A DNA stretch of 64,000 nucleotides from Heterostelium multicystogenum (lineage: Eukaryota; Evosea; Eumycetozoa; Acytosteliales; Acytosteliaceae), in the NCBI GenBank assembly GCA_003667245.1, contig RCNN01000197.1, positions 1-64,000 of the forward strand. Reading direction: 5' to 3'. The position numbers were made by a program, and so were the translations under genes. How positions within the stretch are numbered: the first letter of the stretch is position 1; each line of letters begins with the position of its first letter. The notes under the pieces are model-generated. The model was not told the DNA's origin and did not search any database. It was given only the letters and a program-made list of their open reading frames with translations. This document shows positions 48,037-59,883 of this stretch, piece by piece.

Positions 48037-48557
48037 TTACCAGTTTAAATCGAATACCTCTTCCATGGGTGCCCACCAATCACTCTCTTTTGCCTCTGCT
48101 ATCTTTTGTTGGAACTTTCTGTGATTTCAAAATAGATTGTGATTAGCTAACTCATTTGTAATATAACAACTTTGATGAAGAAGCATCTATATAATAATGT
48201 AATGATGAATAAAATAATACCTCATTAGAAGATCCCACATTGGCACGAGGAGTCAAATCAGTATAACGTTGGAAATCACGCTCTGGACTAAAGTCATCAT
48301 CTGCTTCATAATACATAAACAGATGATTTCCTACTAAAAATATTTTCATCTGTAAGTTGGTTGATTGGTTAGGTTTGGTTGATTAGTTTTCATTTCACCA
48401 TTTATGATTAGCCTCTTTCGTACCATACCTTTGTAATACCAATAGATTTCAAAGCATTCTTTACCTCTACCCATACACTCTTATGATACTTTTTATACTC
48501 CTCAATTAGCTCTGCATCATTCTTTAAATCCAAAGCCTGTGCAAATGATTTCACCAT
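48037..48557 (-). CDS. L-rhamnose mutarotase-like enzyme (RhaM/DUF718 family)
   Basis: RhaM interconverts the alpha and beta anomers of L-rhamnose in the cytosol. Three exons: 48557–48429, 48349–48221 and 48118–48037. Translation gives SFAQALDLKNDAELIEEYKKYH and KSVWVEVKNALKSIGITK, then FLVGNHLFMYYEADDDFSPER, then WDLLMRKFQQKIAEAKESDW and WAPMEEVFDLNW at the C-terminus. These match RhaM proteins of about 105 residues from end to end, including the catalytic-region Tyr-His (KKYHKSVW). One base is missing near 48245, just before WDLLM. A eukaryotic gene with two introns, so not contamination. The sugar used here is unproven. Confidence 0.82.
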
Positions 48558-48887
48558 TTTATCCTTTTTTTCTAATTATAAAGCAGTATAATATTATACT
48601 AATAATAAGTTTATTTTAATAGTTTGATAGTAAATATTTACTATGGATAGTTATTAAAGCCAAAAATAGTAAAGTAGCATCTGAGTGTTACAACTTCACT
48701 TAAAATTAAATTTTGCAAACCAGACCAATCAATCATCTACACTGATCAGATCATTATGGATAAATATGTAGATGATTCATAGTTGTTTAGAATAATGTAT
48801 GATGTACTTATTTATTTGCAAATAACATGTTATAGCTATAGATAATGAACATTCGAATCATGAATTATCAATTCAAATTGTAGTTAG

Positions 48888-50737
48888 ATGAATAGATTAT
48901 TGTGTATATGTATTTAATATTATATTTTGTGGAATGTATCTACTCATATGGTGTTCTTTTTGGAAGTGAACAATGTGAAAATGGTGGAATTTGGTCAACT
49001 ATTGATGGTTGTATATGTCCACCAAAGTTTAAAGGCGATAGATGTCAAATTAACCCATTTTCACAACATTTCATTGAGATGGATTCGGTAGCAACTCAGA
49101 TGGACCACTCTGTATCTCCAAAGGTATCATTCCAGTATCATACGAATGGATATACTCATACAGATATGACGAGATGTCCTGAGAAGAACTACCCGATATC
49201 ACTTTGTAGTTGGAGCGACTATCGATCAAAGAATGATTTGTATATGGAAATCTCTAAAAAATCACATGACAACAAACATAGACCTCATAAAGAAGATAAA
49301 ATGGTGCATGATCTTCTTAAAAACATATGGTCCTTGGAATGAAAATGATATCACTCTACTCAACTATTTATTCATCAATGAGGATGGAGATTACCGGTTC
49401 AAATATAACAACGATGAGATCCACTTTTCCACGCAGCAATCTGAAGTTTTACACTCATTGGCATTTGTTATACTAATTCATGAGATTGATATGTCTGCTA
49501 TTCATAAGCTTTTCGGACAATATATATCGATCTCATCACTATTATGTAATACATGGTAAATATTAATGTAATCCATTGACATCTTTATTGAATTAGTCTA
49601 AAAATCATTATTATATTTAGTTGATGGAAATTATGAAAATCAAGATGAATTGATTGGCCTGAGACTCTTTTGTAATGCTTACCAAAATATACGATTGATG
49701 GAAAATCGCTTCAAGAATGCTTGGGGATCTATTGGATTAGTTTATTCAGAGATTGCAGCTTATACGATTTTATTGGAAATGATGAATGAATGGAATGAAG
49801 GTCATGATTCTCAATATGTTTTTCTCCCATGTGATTAATCTTAGTATAAATGATTTTCCAACAAAATCAATCGATGATCTTGAATCATTTCTACATTCGG
49901 ATATGAATTTGAATACAAATTTCCTTGAAGATGATTTCCCAAGATTCAACAGACTGAATGTAAGTTCTGAAACATTTCAAAATCTTATCATATCATAGTT
50001 ACTATTACTAAAATGATTATAAATAATTTAGAGAACATTTGTTACTTGTGGAAGAACTATTGGAGAAATTAGATATACATATCATCATAGAGAATACAAG
50101 TTGAAATGTAAAGATGGGAATGATCTATTGAAAAGCATAGCTAGAGATAAATATTCAGAAGGCTCACAATGGCATTTCCTAAGTCTTCCTTTTATTAGAT
50201 ACATCCTATCCGATATCAAGCCAATAGAAAGACTTCTATCGATCAAATTCTCCTTTATACCTGATGAAAATTACTTCCAAATAGCAAGATCAGAATGGAC
50301 AGGAAATACAATGAAATGGAACAGTATGTTATTAACATCAACAATAAGTTTCTTATACTATTAAAGAAAGTAAACTAATTTAGATTATCTTTTAGAATGG
50401 AATTTATAGATATATACCATGGCATAAAAGATAGACTTGAGATTGCAAGTGAAGATGTTCCTAAGCTTCAGATGATGAAAGGTCGTGATACATTCTTTGC
50501 TAGAAAAGTATACTCTCAAAAGGTGAAGGAAGAAATTGTAGGTTTGCTTTTGAATAAATGACTTAGTCGCCATTTTCAACATTGATTACACCAGCATTTA
50601 ATGTTAACTATTTCAATAAACCAGAGGATGATTTACCAGAATACAAATCCAAAATCTGGTACATCAATGTTCCACAGCAATTTTATACAATAGACCTGCA
50701 TCGCATTCAACAATCTGTCCATTTAGAAATAGATTAA
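48888..50737 (+). CDS. EGF-domain protein with GT14 (core-2/xylosyltransferase-type) glycosyltransferase domain
   Basis: A hydrophobic N-terminus, probably a signal or anchor from ATG 48888 or 48908, precedes an EGF-like module (CENGGIWSTIDGCICPPKFKGDRC). The GT14 domain follows: HSLAFVILIHEIDMSAIHKLF, HHYYVIH joined across an intron (49554–49620) to VDGNYEN, GSIGLVYSEIAAYTILLEMM, INDFPTKSIDDL, then SEGSQWHFLSLPFIRYI, FIPDENYFQ and DTFFARKV near the C-terminus. These are GT14 landmarks in the right order. Further introns lie near 49960–50030, 50330–50395 and 50537–50592. Frame changes occur near 49320, 49525 and 49820. The enzyme likely adds GlcNAc or xylose to glycoproteins in the Golgi; the donor is not determined. 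It converges on the exchanger gene. Confidence 0.75.
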
Positions 50738-50902
50738 CTACATTCCTTGCTTGAAAGTACTTTAGAATTCTAAAAAGGTTAAGGAAGAGATATGATTCTG
50801 AATAAATAAATAGTCGTAGCAATTGTTCTTGTTAATTGTAAATAGGGAGAGGGGGAGTATTTAGGTTTATTATTGTCGCCTACTGCCAATGAGCATAGGT
50901 CT

Positions 50903-52691
50903 CTAACATATAATACCAAAACTAATGATAATGGGTACAATGAAAGGATGACTGGTGCCAAGTAGAATTCTAAAAGTTGCATTCGTATTAGTAGGTAATC
51001 CAAAGAGGTACGATAGGTTCGCTAAGAACTTACTCATTGTTGTACGAGTGGCACCAACCAAACCAACTGATAATGTTACAAATAAGATTGTAATGGTTTC
51101 AGCACTGAATTCCCATGTGAGGTTTCTAAAGAATACAAGAGCAAAGAAGATACCCAAGCACATTGTGTTGTTCATTGTTGCAGATCCATAGAGTGCGGAG
51201 AAGGTCAATGATGAGTTGGTCTTACGCTTTTTTGATGCAAAGATGAGGGAACTGATGAGTTCGGATGCGTTGGAGCAGAATGGAGTGACGATGAAGGAGA
51301 TAAAGAAGAGTTTGATATTGAGCTTGTTACCAAAAGTCTGTGATAACGTCGACCATTGGATCAGAGAAAACTGAAACCATTACAGAACCGATTGCAAGGA
51401 GCACTGCAGCCTTGAGTGCTATCTTCTTACGTTCCTCTGGAGTTGCTGGTCCTTCTTGTTCCTCCTCTTCATCTTCGTCTGGCTTCTTCTCTTCGACCTG
51501 AATAGAAGTAGCTTCTTCACGCTCCTCTGCCTTTGCTTTTGCTTTTTGCTTTCCATTTCAAACCAATGCCCTTAACGTCCACAGGCAAGTGTTGGTGTTC
51601 TTTTTGAATCAACGATGATTGCTCCGATTTCGACTCGTCGTCACCAGCTGCTGAAGATGGGAATCGTCTCTTTGTAAGATTGTGGAGGAAGTGGTGGATA
51701 GTTTGGTTGAGCATGTATTTACGCTTGGCCTCAGCCATCTTCTTTTCCTGAAGCTTTGGTGATACAACTTGATAGGTGCAATAGAGCACCAAAAACACAA
51801 TACAAACAATGAATCCAACTAGAGCAAACCATTTCTCGACATGTCTACCTGATTCTGGATCCTTGAAGATATGCAAATGCAATACCCTGTACAATGAGGT
51901 AGCTGGCTGATGTCAATATCATGATCTTTGCATTGAGTGGAGTGTCCTCATCGACAGTTACTCCTGTCTTTGTCAAGCTCTTCGAGGTGCAGACACCATC
52001 GACGGCGAAACCATTGCGGAGATCGCAACGAGCAAGCAGCAAACTTGCAGAGAATGGAATGGTGAGCAGCATGACGGTGGAACCGGCTAGTGTACCGAGA
52101 CCAACACTGAGCTGTGTTTGTGCCATGCCTGCGAGCTGAATGCACCAGACACGACGCATGATGGCGGCGTCTGGGAATGCAGACAACAGCGGCAGCAGCA
52201 AACCACCAATGAGACCGGGATCCAAGATCTCCAAAAGCAGCTCGGAACCATCGGAAATCAGCTTGGCACCATAGGCAAGGATGACTCCGTATCCAGCCAT
52301 GAGAATCAACATACCAACGACGGTACCACTGCATGGCCAGATTGAGTTGAGACAATCAGCCTCGGAATCGGCTGCGCAACCGCAGGAGCTTCCACTGCAG
52401 TATCCGTCTTTGCAGAGAGGTAAACTCGAGATATTGGTGCTACCGTCGACCTCGACTAAACAGAGGGATCTGTCACCGCACCAATAGCTGCCAGTGAGAG
52501 CAGAACAGTCGGAGCAGTCCGAAGCATTTGAAACGACATATGGGGTATAATGGAGGTTTGTCAATTGACTTTTGGTATTGGCATTAGCATTGGCATTGGT
52601 ATTACCATGTTTGGAATTTGAATGACGATTTATTACAAGAAACAACCGCTAAAAGAGCAAACAACAATATTATTATTGTTTGTATCTTCAT
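50903..52691 (-). CDS. NCL-like Na+/Ca2+ (cation) exchanger
   Basis: Multi-pass membrane antiporter. ATG 52689–52691 starts a signal peptide (MKIQTIIILLFALLAVVSC), after which a frame change near 52630 leads into an Asn-rich stretch and a Cys-rich extracellular region (CSDCSALTGSYWCGDRSLC). The alpha-1 repeat follows: GSELLLEILDPGLIGGLLLP, PDAAI, and LSVGLGTLAGSTVMLLTIPF near 52080. A cytosolic loop with a Lys/Glu-rich part follows at 51750–51430. The alpha-2 repeat, near 51320–51100, reads FFISFIVTPFCSNASELISS then YGSATMNNTMCLGIFFAL. Both repeats match plant NCL-type exchangers more than classical NCX. No EF-hand was recognised in the loop. Frame changes lie near 52170, 51890, 51545 and 51345. 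Confidence 0.82.
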
Positions 52692-53807
52692 TACTTTTTT
52701 TTATCTATATACTACTAAAATAATTTTGATATTAATACAATTGTTTATATCAAAAAATAGATAAAACTACAACAATTTAATAATAATATTAAATTTCTAT
52801 CTTTAGGTCCAATTTTAATTTTTATTTATCATCCATTAATTAATTTTGTGATAAAATTATATAATATATTATTTATTACATTTTAATCTTTACTATACTG
52901 GTGAATGTCGTTTTTAAAAGATTTGGGGTGATTGTGTAGGTGTGTTGTTTTCAAAACTATTACTAATATTGTTGTGACATATGTTGATACTTTGTACAAT
53001 TATATATTCACAATACAGACATTCAGTAACATTTATAAGAACAGATAGAAGACAATAAAGAATTTATGTCAAATAAATAAGATATTATATTATCATATCA
53101 TCCTTATCTATTATTTTCTTCAATAGATAAATATCATATCTATATAAATGAATTTTACAATGTTTTTTATTCTATTTTTGTTTTTTTTTGTTAGATTTGA
53201 TTTGATTGATTTGATTTGATTTGATTTGATTTGATTCGCTTTGATTGTAATATTATAAATAAAGATACATACTTTATTATATATAACTTCCTAAATTATT
53301 TATAGCACTAATAATAAAATCAAGAAACATAACCCAACGGTTTATTTGAAAGTTGATCGAATTTAAAAATAATTAATAAAAAAAAAATAATGAAAAGATG
53401 TCACTTGTGTCACATGTACAAAATGGCATTTTTACCTTTAAAGCCAGATCTCAATTTTAAAAAAATCATTTTTTCGATTTATAAATCCATCATTTCTGAT
53501 TAATGACATCTTTCTTTATAAAGTATTGGTCAGTATTTATATTATTAGTATTTTTTTATCATGTCATATACTAATAATAATAATATAATAGGACGATCAT
53601 CTGGTATCGTTGTCTAGAAATTTTTTAAATGAAAATGAATCTAACATATTTTTATGATTAATCATACAATTAGTGAATATTCACAGAATTTTCTATTTTT
53701 ATTCTTTTTCAACTTTTGTGGATTCTTGAGATTTTTGATGAAATTGTAATTTGTGAATGGTTTTGTTCATTTGAGACTCAATTCATCACTCATAATTAAT
53801 TAAGAAC
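52692..53807. other. AT-rich divergent spacer with a TTGAT tandem repeat
   Basis: Over 1 kb without coding signal. The pentamer TGATT/TTGAT is repeated at 53196–53236. It should hold the promoters of the exchanger and ankyrin genes. Confidence 0.5.
53196..53236. repeat. (TTGAT)n tandem repeat
   Basis: About eight imperfect units of TTGAT in a row. It places many TTGA motifs together, so it could act as a STATa-type element or be a neutral microsatellite. Confidence 0.6.
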
Positions 53808-55794
53808 ATGGACAATAATAGTCTTATTAAAAAGGTATTGGCACATAAGTTAATATTTCGGTATATTTGTATACAGATCAGAGAGATAAATTTATATTTT
53901 GAGAGATACAACCGATTTACAAAGCTACCGATGGAGCCAAATCAAAAACAATCCACATTTGCTGATGACCTATGGATTTGTAAAAGAATTGAGGCAACAT
54001 ATGATCACCAGAAAAAGAAATCCGATTTTCAATGTATCAAAGGTTTTTAACGATTATAAATCATGTCTGAGCATAGTTGCCAAGCTAGGAAACCTCCCAG
54101 TTTTGCAATGCATTCATGAAGCTTTTGGAGCAAATACTTGGCCTCATACATTGCTGATAGATGCTGCTACCAATGGACAGATGGAGATAGTCAAGTTTTT
54201 GTTTGAAAACAGAAAAGAACAGAACGTTGTACAGTGCCTTATAGGTGCTGCACATTTTGGAAATCTTGAAGTCTTCAGCTATCTTTACAATAGGATGGAT
54301 GAATCGCATAATTATAATCATCATTTTATCAAGGAGGCAATTATTAAAGGGCATCTAAATATAATCAAGGTGATGAAGCATCTGACAGTGACAGACTATG
54401 TCGTTGAGAAAGCAGCTAAACACAAACATATCGATATGGTTCAATACTTTTTAGAGATGCACTATCAAGCAAACAAAAACTTGGATGGAATCGTAACCAA
54501 TGTAGCACTCAATAACATCGTAGAAATATCAGACTTCAAGCTATTCAAATTTATTGTGGACAATCAAATAGAGAATAACTGCAACTCAAGTACATTTGTT
54601 AGAGCAGCCCAACATGGAAAGTTGGAAATTCTTGATTGGATCAATAAGAACTACAGGGGCAAGATTGTCTCGTCAGAAAACACAATGGACTCTGCAGTGA
54701 TAAATGGTCACCTTGAGACAGTAATGTGGCTACACTCAAATAGATCTGATGGCTGCAGCAATCTAGCAGTGGAATCGGCATCAAAAAATGGAAGACTTGA
54801 TATTTTGCGCTTCTTACATACTCACTACGGCACAAGTGACCGGTTTGCTAGTTCTATTGATTATGCTGCCAAAGGGAACCAATTGGATGTTGTAATTTTC
54901 CTCAATGAAAATAGAACTGAAGGTTGCACACATTTGCAATCAGACACTGTGCATCGTCAGGCAATCTCAATATGTTGAAATTTATCACAGACAACAAGTG
55001 TTTGCGTGAGCAGATAAAGCCCAAGGACATGGAGACTATCTACAATGCAGCAACAATGCATGGACACCACTCTGTGCTTCAATATCTATTAGAAAACTAC
55101 CCTTACGATTGCGTGCCAACCGGTATTATTGAATATACCATTATAAAAGGACATATCAGTGTCCTAAAGATACTTATCAATCGCCAATCTAAGAATCGAA
55201 AGAAGGGCTTATCACTCGAAGCAATCATCTCTGAAAAGCACATAAAGTCAATTGTTGCAACAGGAAATATAGAGATGCTCCAGTTTATATTTGACAATAC
55301 CAACCCATTCTCTCATGCCGATCTCTTCACCGTATCCGCATTTAGAAGGGCAGTTCCTAAGAGACACATTCATGTTATGAAGTTCTTTGTGGAGAAGAAG
55401 CTAATCAAAGTCGACATTGGATCAAAAGAGCACTTGGTTCGGCAGACTGCAGTGAAAAACAATCACTTTTGATGTACTAGAATACCTATGTGAAAACGAT
55501 ATATTATTATCGGCCCATGACTGTAGTGAAGCAATTGTGGAGGCACTTAAAAAGTTCAACTTTAAATTGCTGAGCTATCTATTACCATACTATAAAAAGC
55601 ATTTTGGAGAATCTTATCAGTTGTGTTTCAAAATCGTCAAGATTAACAATTTGTCCAAACTCACAAATAGAGAAGACATTATTACACTTTTGCAAAACTA
55701 TCATATATATCTGATAGAAAAAGAAAGTGATGTGCTTGTAAAATATCTACCACCAACGATCGCTGACCAACAAAGCTCATCTACGAACCAGTAA
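53808..55794 (+). CDS. Ankyrin-repeat protein of the dictyostelid expanded family
   Basis: Starts at ATG 53808 (MDNNSLIKKVLAHKLIFRYI), an N-terminus of the kind found in a large dictyostelid ankyrin family. About twelve degenerate ankyrin units follow, recognisable as (A)AxxGxLxxxxxL phrases: AATNGQMEIVKFLFENRK, AAHFGNLEVFSYLYNR, AAQHGKLEILDWINKNY, AVINGHLETVMWLHSN, SASKNGRLDILRFLHTHY and AAKGNQLDVVIFLNENR. Frame changes are near 53960, 54950 and 55470. The protein is about 650 residues with no membrane or signal segment. Likely a cytosolic protein-binding scaffold; partner unknown. Confidence 0.72.
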
Positions 55795-55800
55795 AAAAGA

Positions 55801-55849
55801 GTTTTCTATTGGTTCTTTTTTTCTTAGATTTAGTAAACCAATAGGAAAC
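55801..55849 (+). terminator. Hairpin immediately after the ankyrin gene
   Basis: GTTTTCTATTGGTT at 55801–55814 pairs with AACCAATAGGAAAC at 55836–55849, leaving one G·T pair and a 21-nt T-rich loop. It begins seven bases after the stop codon. It may shape the 3' end or stability of the mRNA; a eukaryotic terminator role is not established. Confidence 0.4.
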
Positions 55850-56152
55850 TATTCCACAAAATCTAAACTATTAGAATTCGGCTAATGATTCTTTAGAAAC
55901 AAAAGGAAGTCCTATCATGACATCAGATGAAACAAATATCCTTTAACCGCATTTTTATACCACAACTTAAGGTAAGCATATTGGAAGCAACCAATAAAAG
56001 TATATGCTTCTAATGAAGCGAATAAAAACAAACGATTCATTGTGATATCTATTTAAAATGAAAAAAGGTCTTTTGAAACAGCTATGGTCAAGACCAGACT
56101 AATCTTAAAATGTGGCATCATGTCAAGCCAACTGATATCTATTTAAAGCCTC

Positions 56153-56395
56153 CTACGAACCTTTGCAAGATGATCTAGCAAAAAAAAATAACTCAATAGC
56201 TGTATCATTCATTCTATCTATGATAAGTGCAATTGCAACTTCATTTCCAATCAATTTGTTGATGATAGTAACCAAGTTATCTAAAGAAGAACTTCTATTA
56301 TGATCCTGATATACAATAGTTATAGTAAGAATAAAAGTAATTGTAATAAACTTGACATTAATTTGATAATCCAAAAATGTTAAAAAAACTGAAAA
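56153..56395 (-). pseudogene. Open stretch without a start codon
   Basis: About 75 codons with one hydrophobic segment (FITITFILTITIVY) followed by NEVAIALIIDRMNDTAIE. No ATG lies upstream in frame. It lies directly downstream of the relic at 56396 and may belong to the same broken gene. No family is claimed. Confidence 0.25.
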
Positions 56396-56740
56396 TTATT
56401 TAATTTTTTTATTTTTTAAATTGGGTAAAATTGATGCTACTGCTCCTGAACTGGACTGTTTAACTTTGATGCTGAAGTAATATTGATTTTCACTTACATC
56501 GAAATTCAAGAAATATCTTGAACTTGGTATGGGGATTTGAACTTCTAATTGTGTTGGTCGTGGAAATACAATGGTATTGGATTTATGTTTGGGAAGAAGA
56601 CCATCATACATTTTTCTATCTAGATTGTAAATAGAAAACACACCAACAAATGGTTTTTTCTTAAGTTTTGGAACAGAGGTACTAGACAATTCACTATGTG
56701 GGAAGCACTGATCTTCTGCATTTTCATTTTATTAAACCCT
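56396..56740 (-). pseudogene. Gene relic, copy 1 of a local duplication
   Basis: A frame of about 110 codons with no in-frame ATG. It contains KKKPFVGVFSIYNLDRKMYD, PKHKSNTIVFPRPTQLEVQI and SSRYFLNFDVSENQYYFSIK. The alternating hydrophobic pattern suggests beta strands. A more decayed copy follows at 56840–57080. It could be a 3' exon of a gene whose start is frameshifted. Family unknown. Confidence 0.4.
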
Positions 56741-56839
56741 CTTGTTTGATTGGTGGATCCAATATCAGACTAAACAGTCCAGTTAAGGAGCATCAAATTT
56801 TACTAAATGTTAATTTTTAAATTGAGAAATGGAAGTTAT

Positions 56840-57080
56840 TGTGACACAAGGAACCTGAAGTTGAACGGCCATTTGTGTTGTTCTTGGAAAACACAATGGT
56901 GTTATCTTCATTTTTGGGAATTAGAGTCTAGAACATTGTTCGATCTAGATTATTGATCGAAAACGCCACAAATGACTTTTAGGTTTTTTCCAACACCCCT
57001 TTGCCAAAGTGAAGACCTGTTTGTTTGGGAACTGAAGCGTTGGTCGGGGTGTGTATAACTGGATAACTTCCATTTCTTAT
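56840..57080 (-). pseudogene. Gene relic, degraded copy 2 of the duplication
   Basis: In changing frames it reads SVPK, KSFVAFSINNLDRTMF, a stop, then LIPKNEDNTIVF, matching the FSIYNLDRKMYD and PKHKSNTIVF parts of the copy at 56396–56740. Stops and frame changes show it is inactive. Confidence 0.45.
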
Positions 57081-57902
57081 TTTTAAAAATTAAAAAATAT
57101 CAATATTTTTACAAAATAAGTTTTGACCTGTCATGTTAAATAATAAAAATTTTCATTCCCAATCCTAAATACAAATAATAATTATCGAACAGTGGAAAAT
57201 GAATACCACTCGATTAATTTGATATCATGATCATCTCATTAATATATACTCACAAATACACACACACCACACACCCACATACATTCACACATACCACATA
57301 TATATATATATATTTAGATTGATTGAATGATTTGATTAGTAAATTTATGTGGTAGTGGTGGTAGTAGATAGATATTTTAATATACACATGATATTCTTGA
57401 ACAAATATGTCAAGAATACAAAACTATCAGATTAAAATGTAGTTTAATTGGAAAAGTGATCAAATAGTTAGAACATTAAATTCTACTATATTATATTTTA
57501 TTAGTATTATTGGTATAATGTTATTTACAAATAACTAGCAATAATTATTAAATTAAGGTTATACTATAACATACAATGAACAACCATTTACTACTTACTT
57601 ATCATCATCATCATTAACCATATCTGATAGAATACTAATTCTATCTATCTATCTATCTATCTAATTAATTAAATAACAGATAATTAATAAATATCTAGAA
57701 GACAAGAAAATAATAACATTATTATTATTATTATTATTGTAGTACTATTCAAAACTATAACAATACCAAAATAAAATCTAGATTATTATACTATATTATA
57801 TTATACTTTATAATAGTATCCGAATAAATAATTGTTATATAGATAAATATTTTAATATTATATAATACTCCAAGAAATATATAAATTTATAATTGGAAAA
57901 AC
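57081..57902. other. AT-rich promoter spacer with microsatellites
   Basis: No gene. It contains ACACAC-rich sequence (57247–57299), TATATATATATA (57299–57312), (CTAT)n at 57641–57662 and (ATT)n at 57719–57738. It is upstream of the transporter gene. Confidence 0.5.
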
Positions 57903-58874
57903 ATGGATAATTTAAAAATGGAGGAAGTTTGGAGTAGATTAAAAAATTCAGTGAGAAATATATCACATTCGAATATGGCTTTTCTTTCGTTGGCAACCTG
58001 GTTCATATTGAATATCAGTACTTTAATTCTCAATAAATATATTTATGTAGTATTACACTTTAACTACCCAGTGTCTTTGACCGCCGTCCACATGCTAGTG
58101 TGCAGCATCGGTTCATTCCTTGTGCTGCGTGTGTTCGAGGTTACCCCTTTGGTCCAGATTTCATGGAGAGACCAGTTCAAGAATATTCTCCCACTCGCTG
58201 CTATCTTTGCGACAAACATCGTTCTGGGTAATGTTAGCTTGCGTTGGGGTGCCAGTAAGCTTCATGCAGACTGTGAAATCATCAGTACCACTGTTCACCG
58301 TGGTCTTGCAGACCGTTTTCTTTAAGAAGGTGTTCTCAAGAAACCCTACCTCTCGATGATTCCGATTGTCGGAGGTGTCTGTCTCGCTTCATTTTCTGAG
58401 GTCAACTACAATGCCACTGGATTCTATGCAGCTTTGTTGGCTAGTGTAATCTCGGCTCTTTTTGCAATTATTTCAGGACTCTCCATGTCTGCTCAGATGA
58501 ATGCGATCAACCTACTGTACTACATGGCACCCTATTCACTGCTACTCCTTTCACCAATCGTTTTGTTCCACGAGTATCCACTAATCCAAGAGAACTGGGA
58601 AGGCTATGGTGAGGTACGTCCATTCTTGATTCTCATTGCCAGTGGCATCATCGCATTCCTTCTCAATGTCTTTACATTCCTCGTCATTAAGTACACCTCA
58701 CCACTCACCTACACAGTCAGTGGCAATCTCAAAGTGGTACTCAGCATCACCATTTCCATTCTAATTTTCAAGAATGAAGTGAACTTCATGAACGCAGTCG
58801 GCTGTGGAATTGCTATTTTAGGAGTCATCTGGTACAGTCAAATCAGATATGAAGCAAGTCAAAATAAGATATAA
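57903..58874 (+). CDS. TPT/nucleotide-sugar transporter family protein (drug/metabolite superfamily)
   Basis: Multi-pass Golgi or ER transporter of the triose-phosphate/nucleotide-sugar family. The start at 57903 gives about 25 cytosolic residues, then about ten hydrophobic segments: AFLSLATWFILNISTLILNK, VSLTAVHMLVCSIGSFLVL, FATNIVLGNVSLRW, VPVSFMQTVKSSVPLFTVV, MIPIVGGVCLASFSEVNYN, GFYAALLASVISALFAIISG, NLLYYMAPYSLLLLSPIVL, IAFLLNVFTFLVIKYTSPLT and AVGCGIAILGVIWYS. The KxxxP and (K/Y)YTSPLTxxVxGNLKxVL signatures are typical of TPT proteins. Frame changes at about 58245 and 58330 split the gene in two open pieces. The substrate cannot be told from sequence. Confidence 0.85.
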
Positions 58875-59883
58875 AAAATAAACTTGAATTTTAAATGACA
58901 AAGTTAGTTTCGTTTGTTGTTGTTTGATTCAATCTAATCTTATTTGATCAAAGTAATTTGGGTGAAAAGCCACTCAAGATCTTGATGAAAAATAAAAAAT
59001 AAAAATATTTCAAAAATTGGTAAAAGAAGAAATCAATTTGATCAAAATTAAAAAATCTTGATCTATGTTTTGATTTTTTTTTTTTTTTGATTGTCATTAC
59101 TTTACACTCTTTCCCAAAAATAATAATAATAAACAACAGCAGTAGGAAACCCCTGCCCAACCCAATAGTAGCCATACTCCAAAAAGTAGCAAAATTCAAT
59201 TGCAATAAGATTCCTCTTTGATCAAAGAAAAGCAGAGCAGTAAAAACAAACAAATTTAGTTTGTAAAGATTAGTTTCAATTTCGACTGTTATTAGTTTAG
59301 AAAAAAGAAAAGAGAAGTTGGTTGTGTGAACACCAATTCAAGCTAAAAGTCAAATACAGTAACGATAGGCAAGCAGATTGGTTCGCGACGTGTATTTAGA
59401 TAAGACAAACAAATATCGTTACATGCATTTTCATTGATTAAGGAACTTCGAGGACCCAATCAAGATCTTATCGTTTGTTGCTGTGCTGTTGTTTTGATTA
59501 AGTAGTAGGTTTGTTTGGTTTCAGAGGCTTGGTGGGAATTGTCTTAATTGAACTTCTCATTACAACTACAACAACAAAGATTCCTTTCATCCTGCGTCAT
59601 TCAACTCAACACTGTTCTTTCCCACTCGATCGATCAATTCTTTTCTAATTTTATTTTGGTAGCCACTACCACCCCAAACCAAATCAACCATTTCAACTCA
59701 CACCCATTACCAACTAAAAACAAAAGTAGCAAATCAACTATTTTTGATAACTATAGTAAGTAAGAATAGTAATAAGAATAATAGACATAAAATAAGATAG
59801 ATATATTGGATTAGTAAATAATAGAAAGATAAGATTAGAATTGCTGCCAATCAATCGAGTGTATTTTTAGATATATTTATAAA
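58875..59883. other. Spacer upstream of the kinase gene
   Basis: No convincing gene. It contains poly-T/A runs (59075–59089). AT content drops slightly near 59340–59720; this may be transcribed 5' UTR. Confidence 0.45.

Noticed and set aside
58948..59253. 101-codon minus-strand frame rich in Phe/Lys
   Set aside because: It arises from A/T runs downstream of the transporter; no start context or domain.
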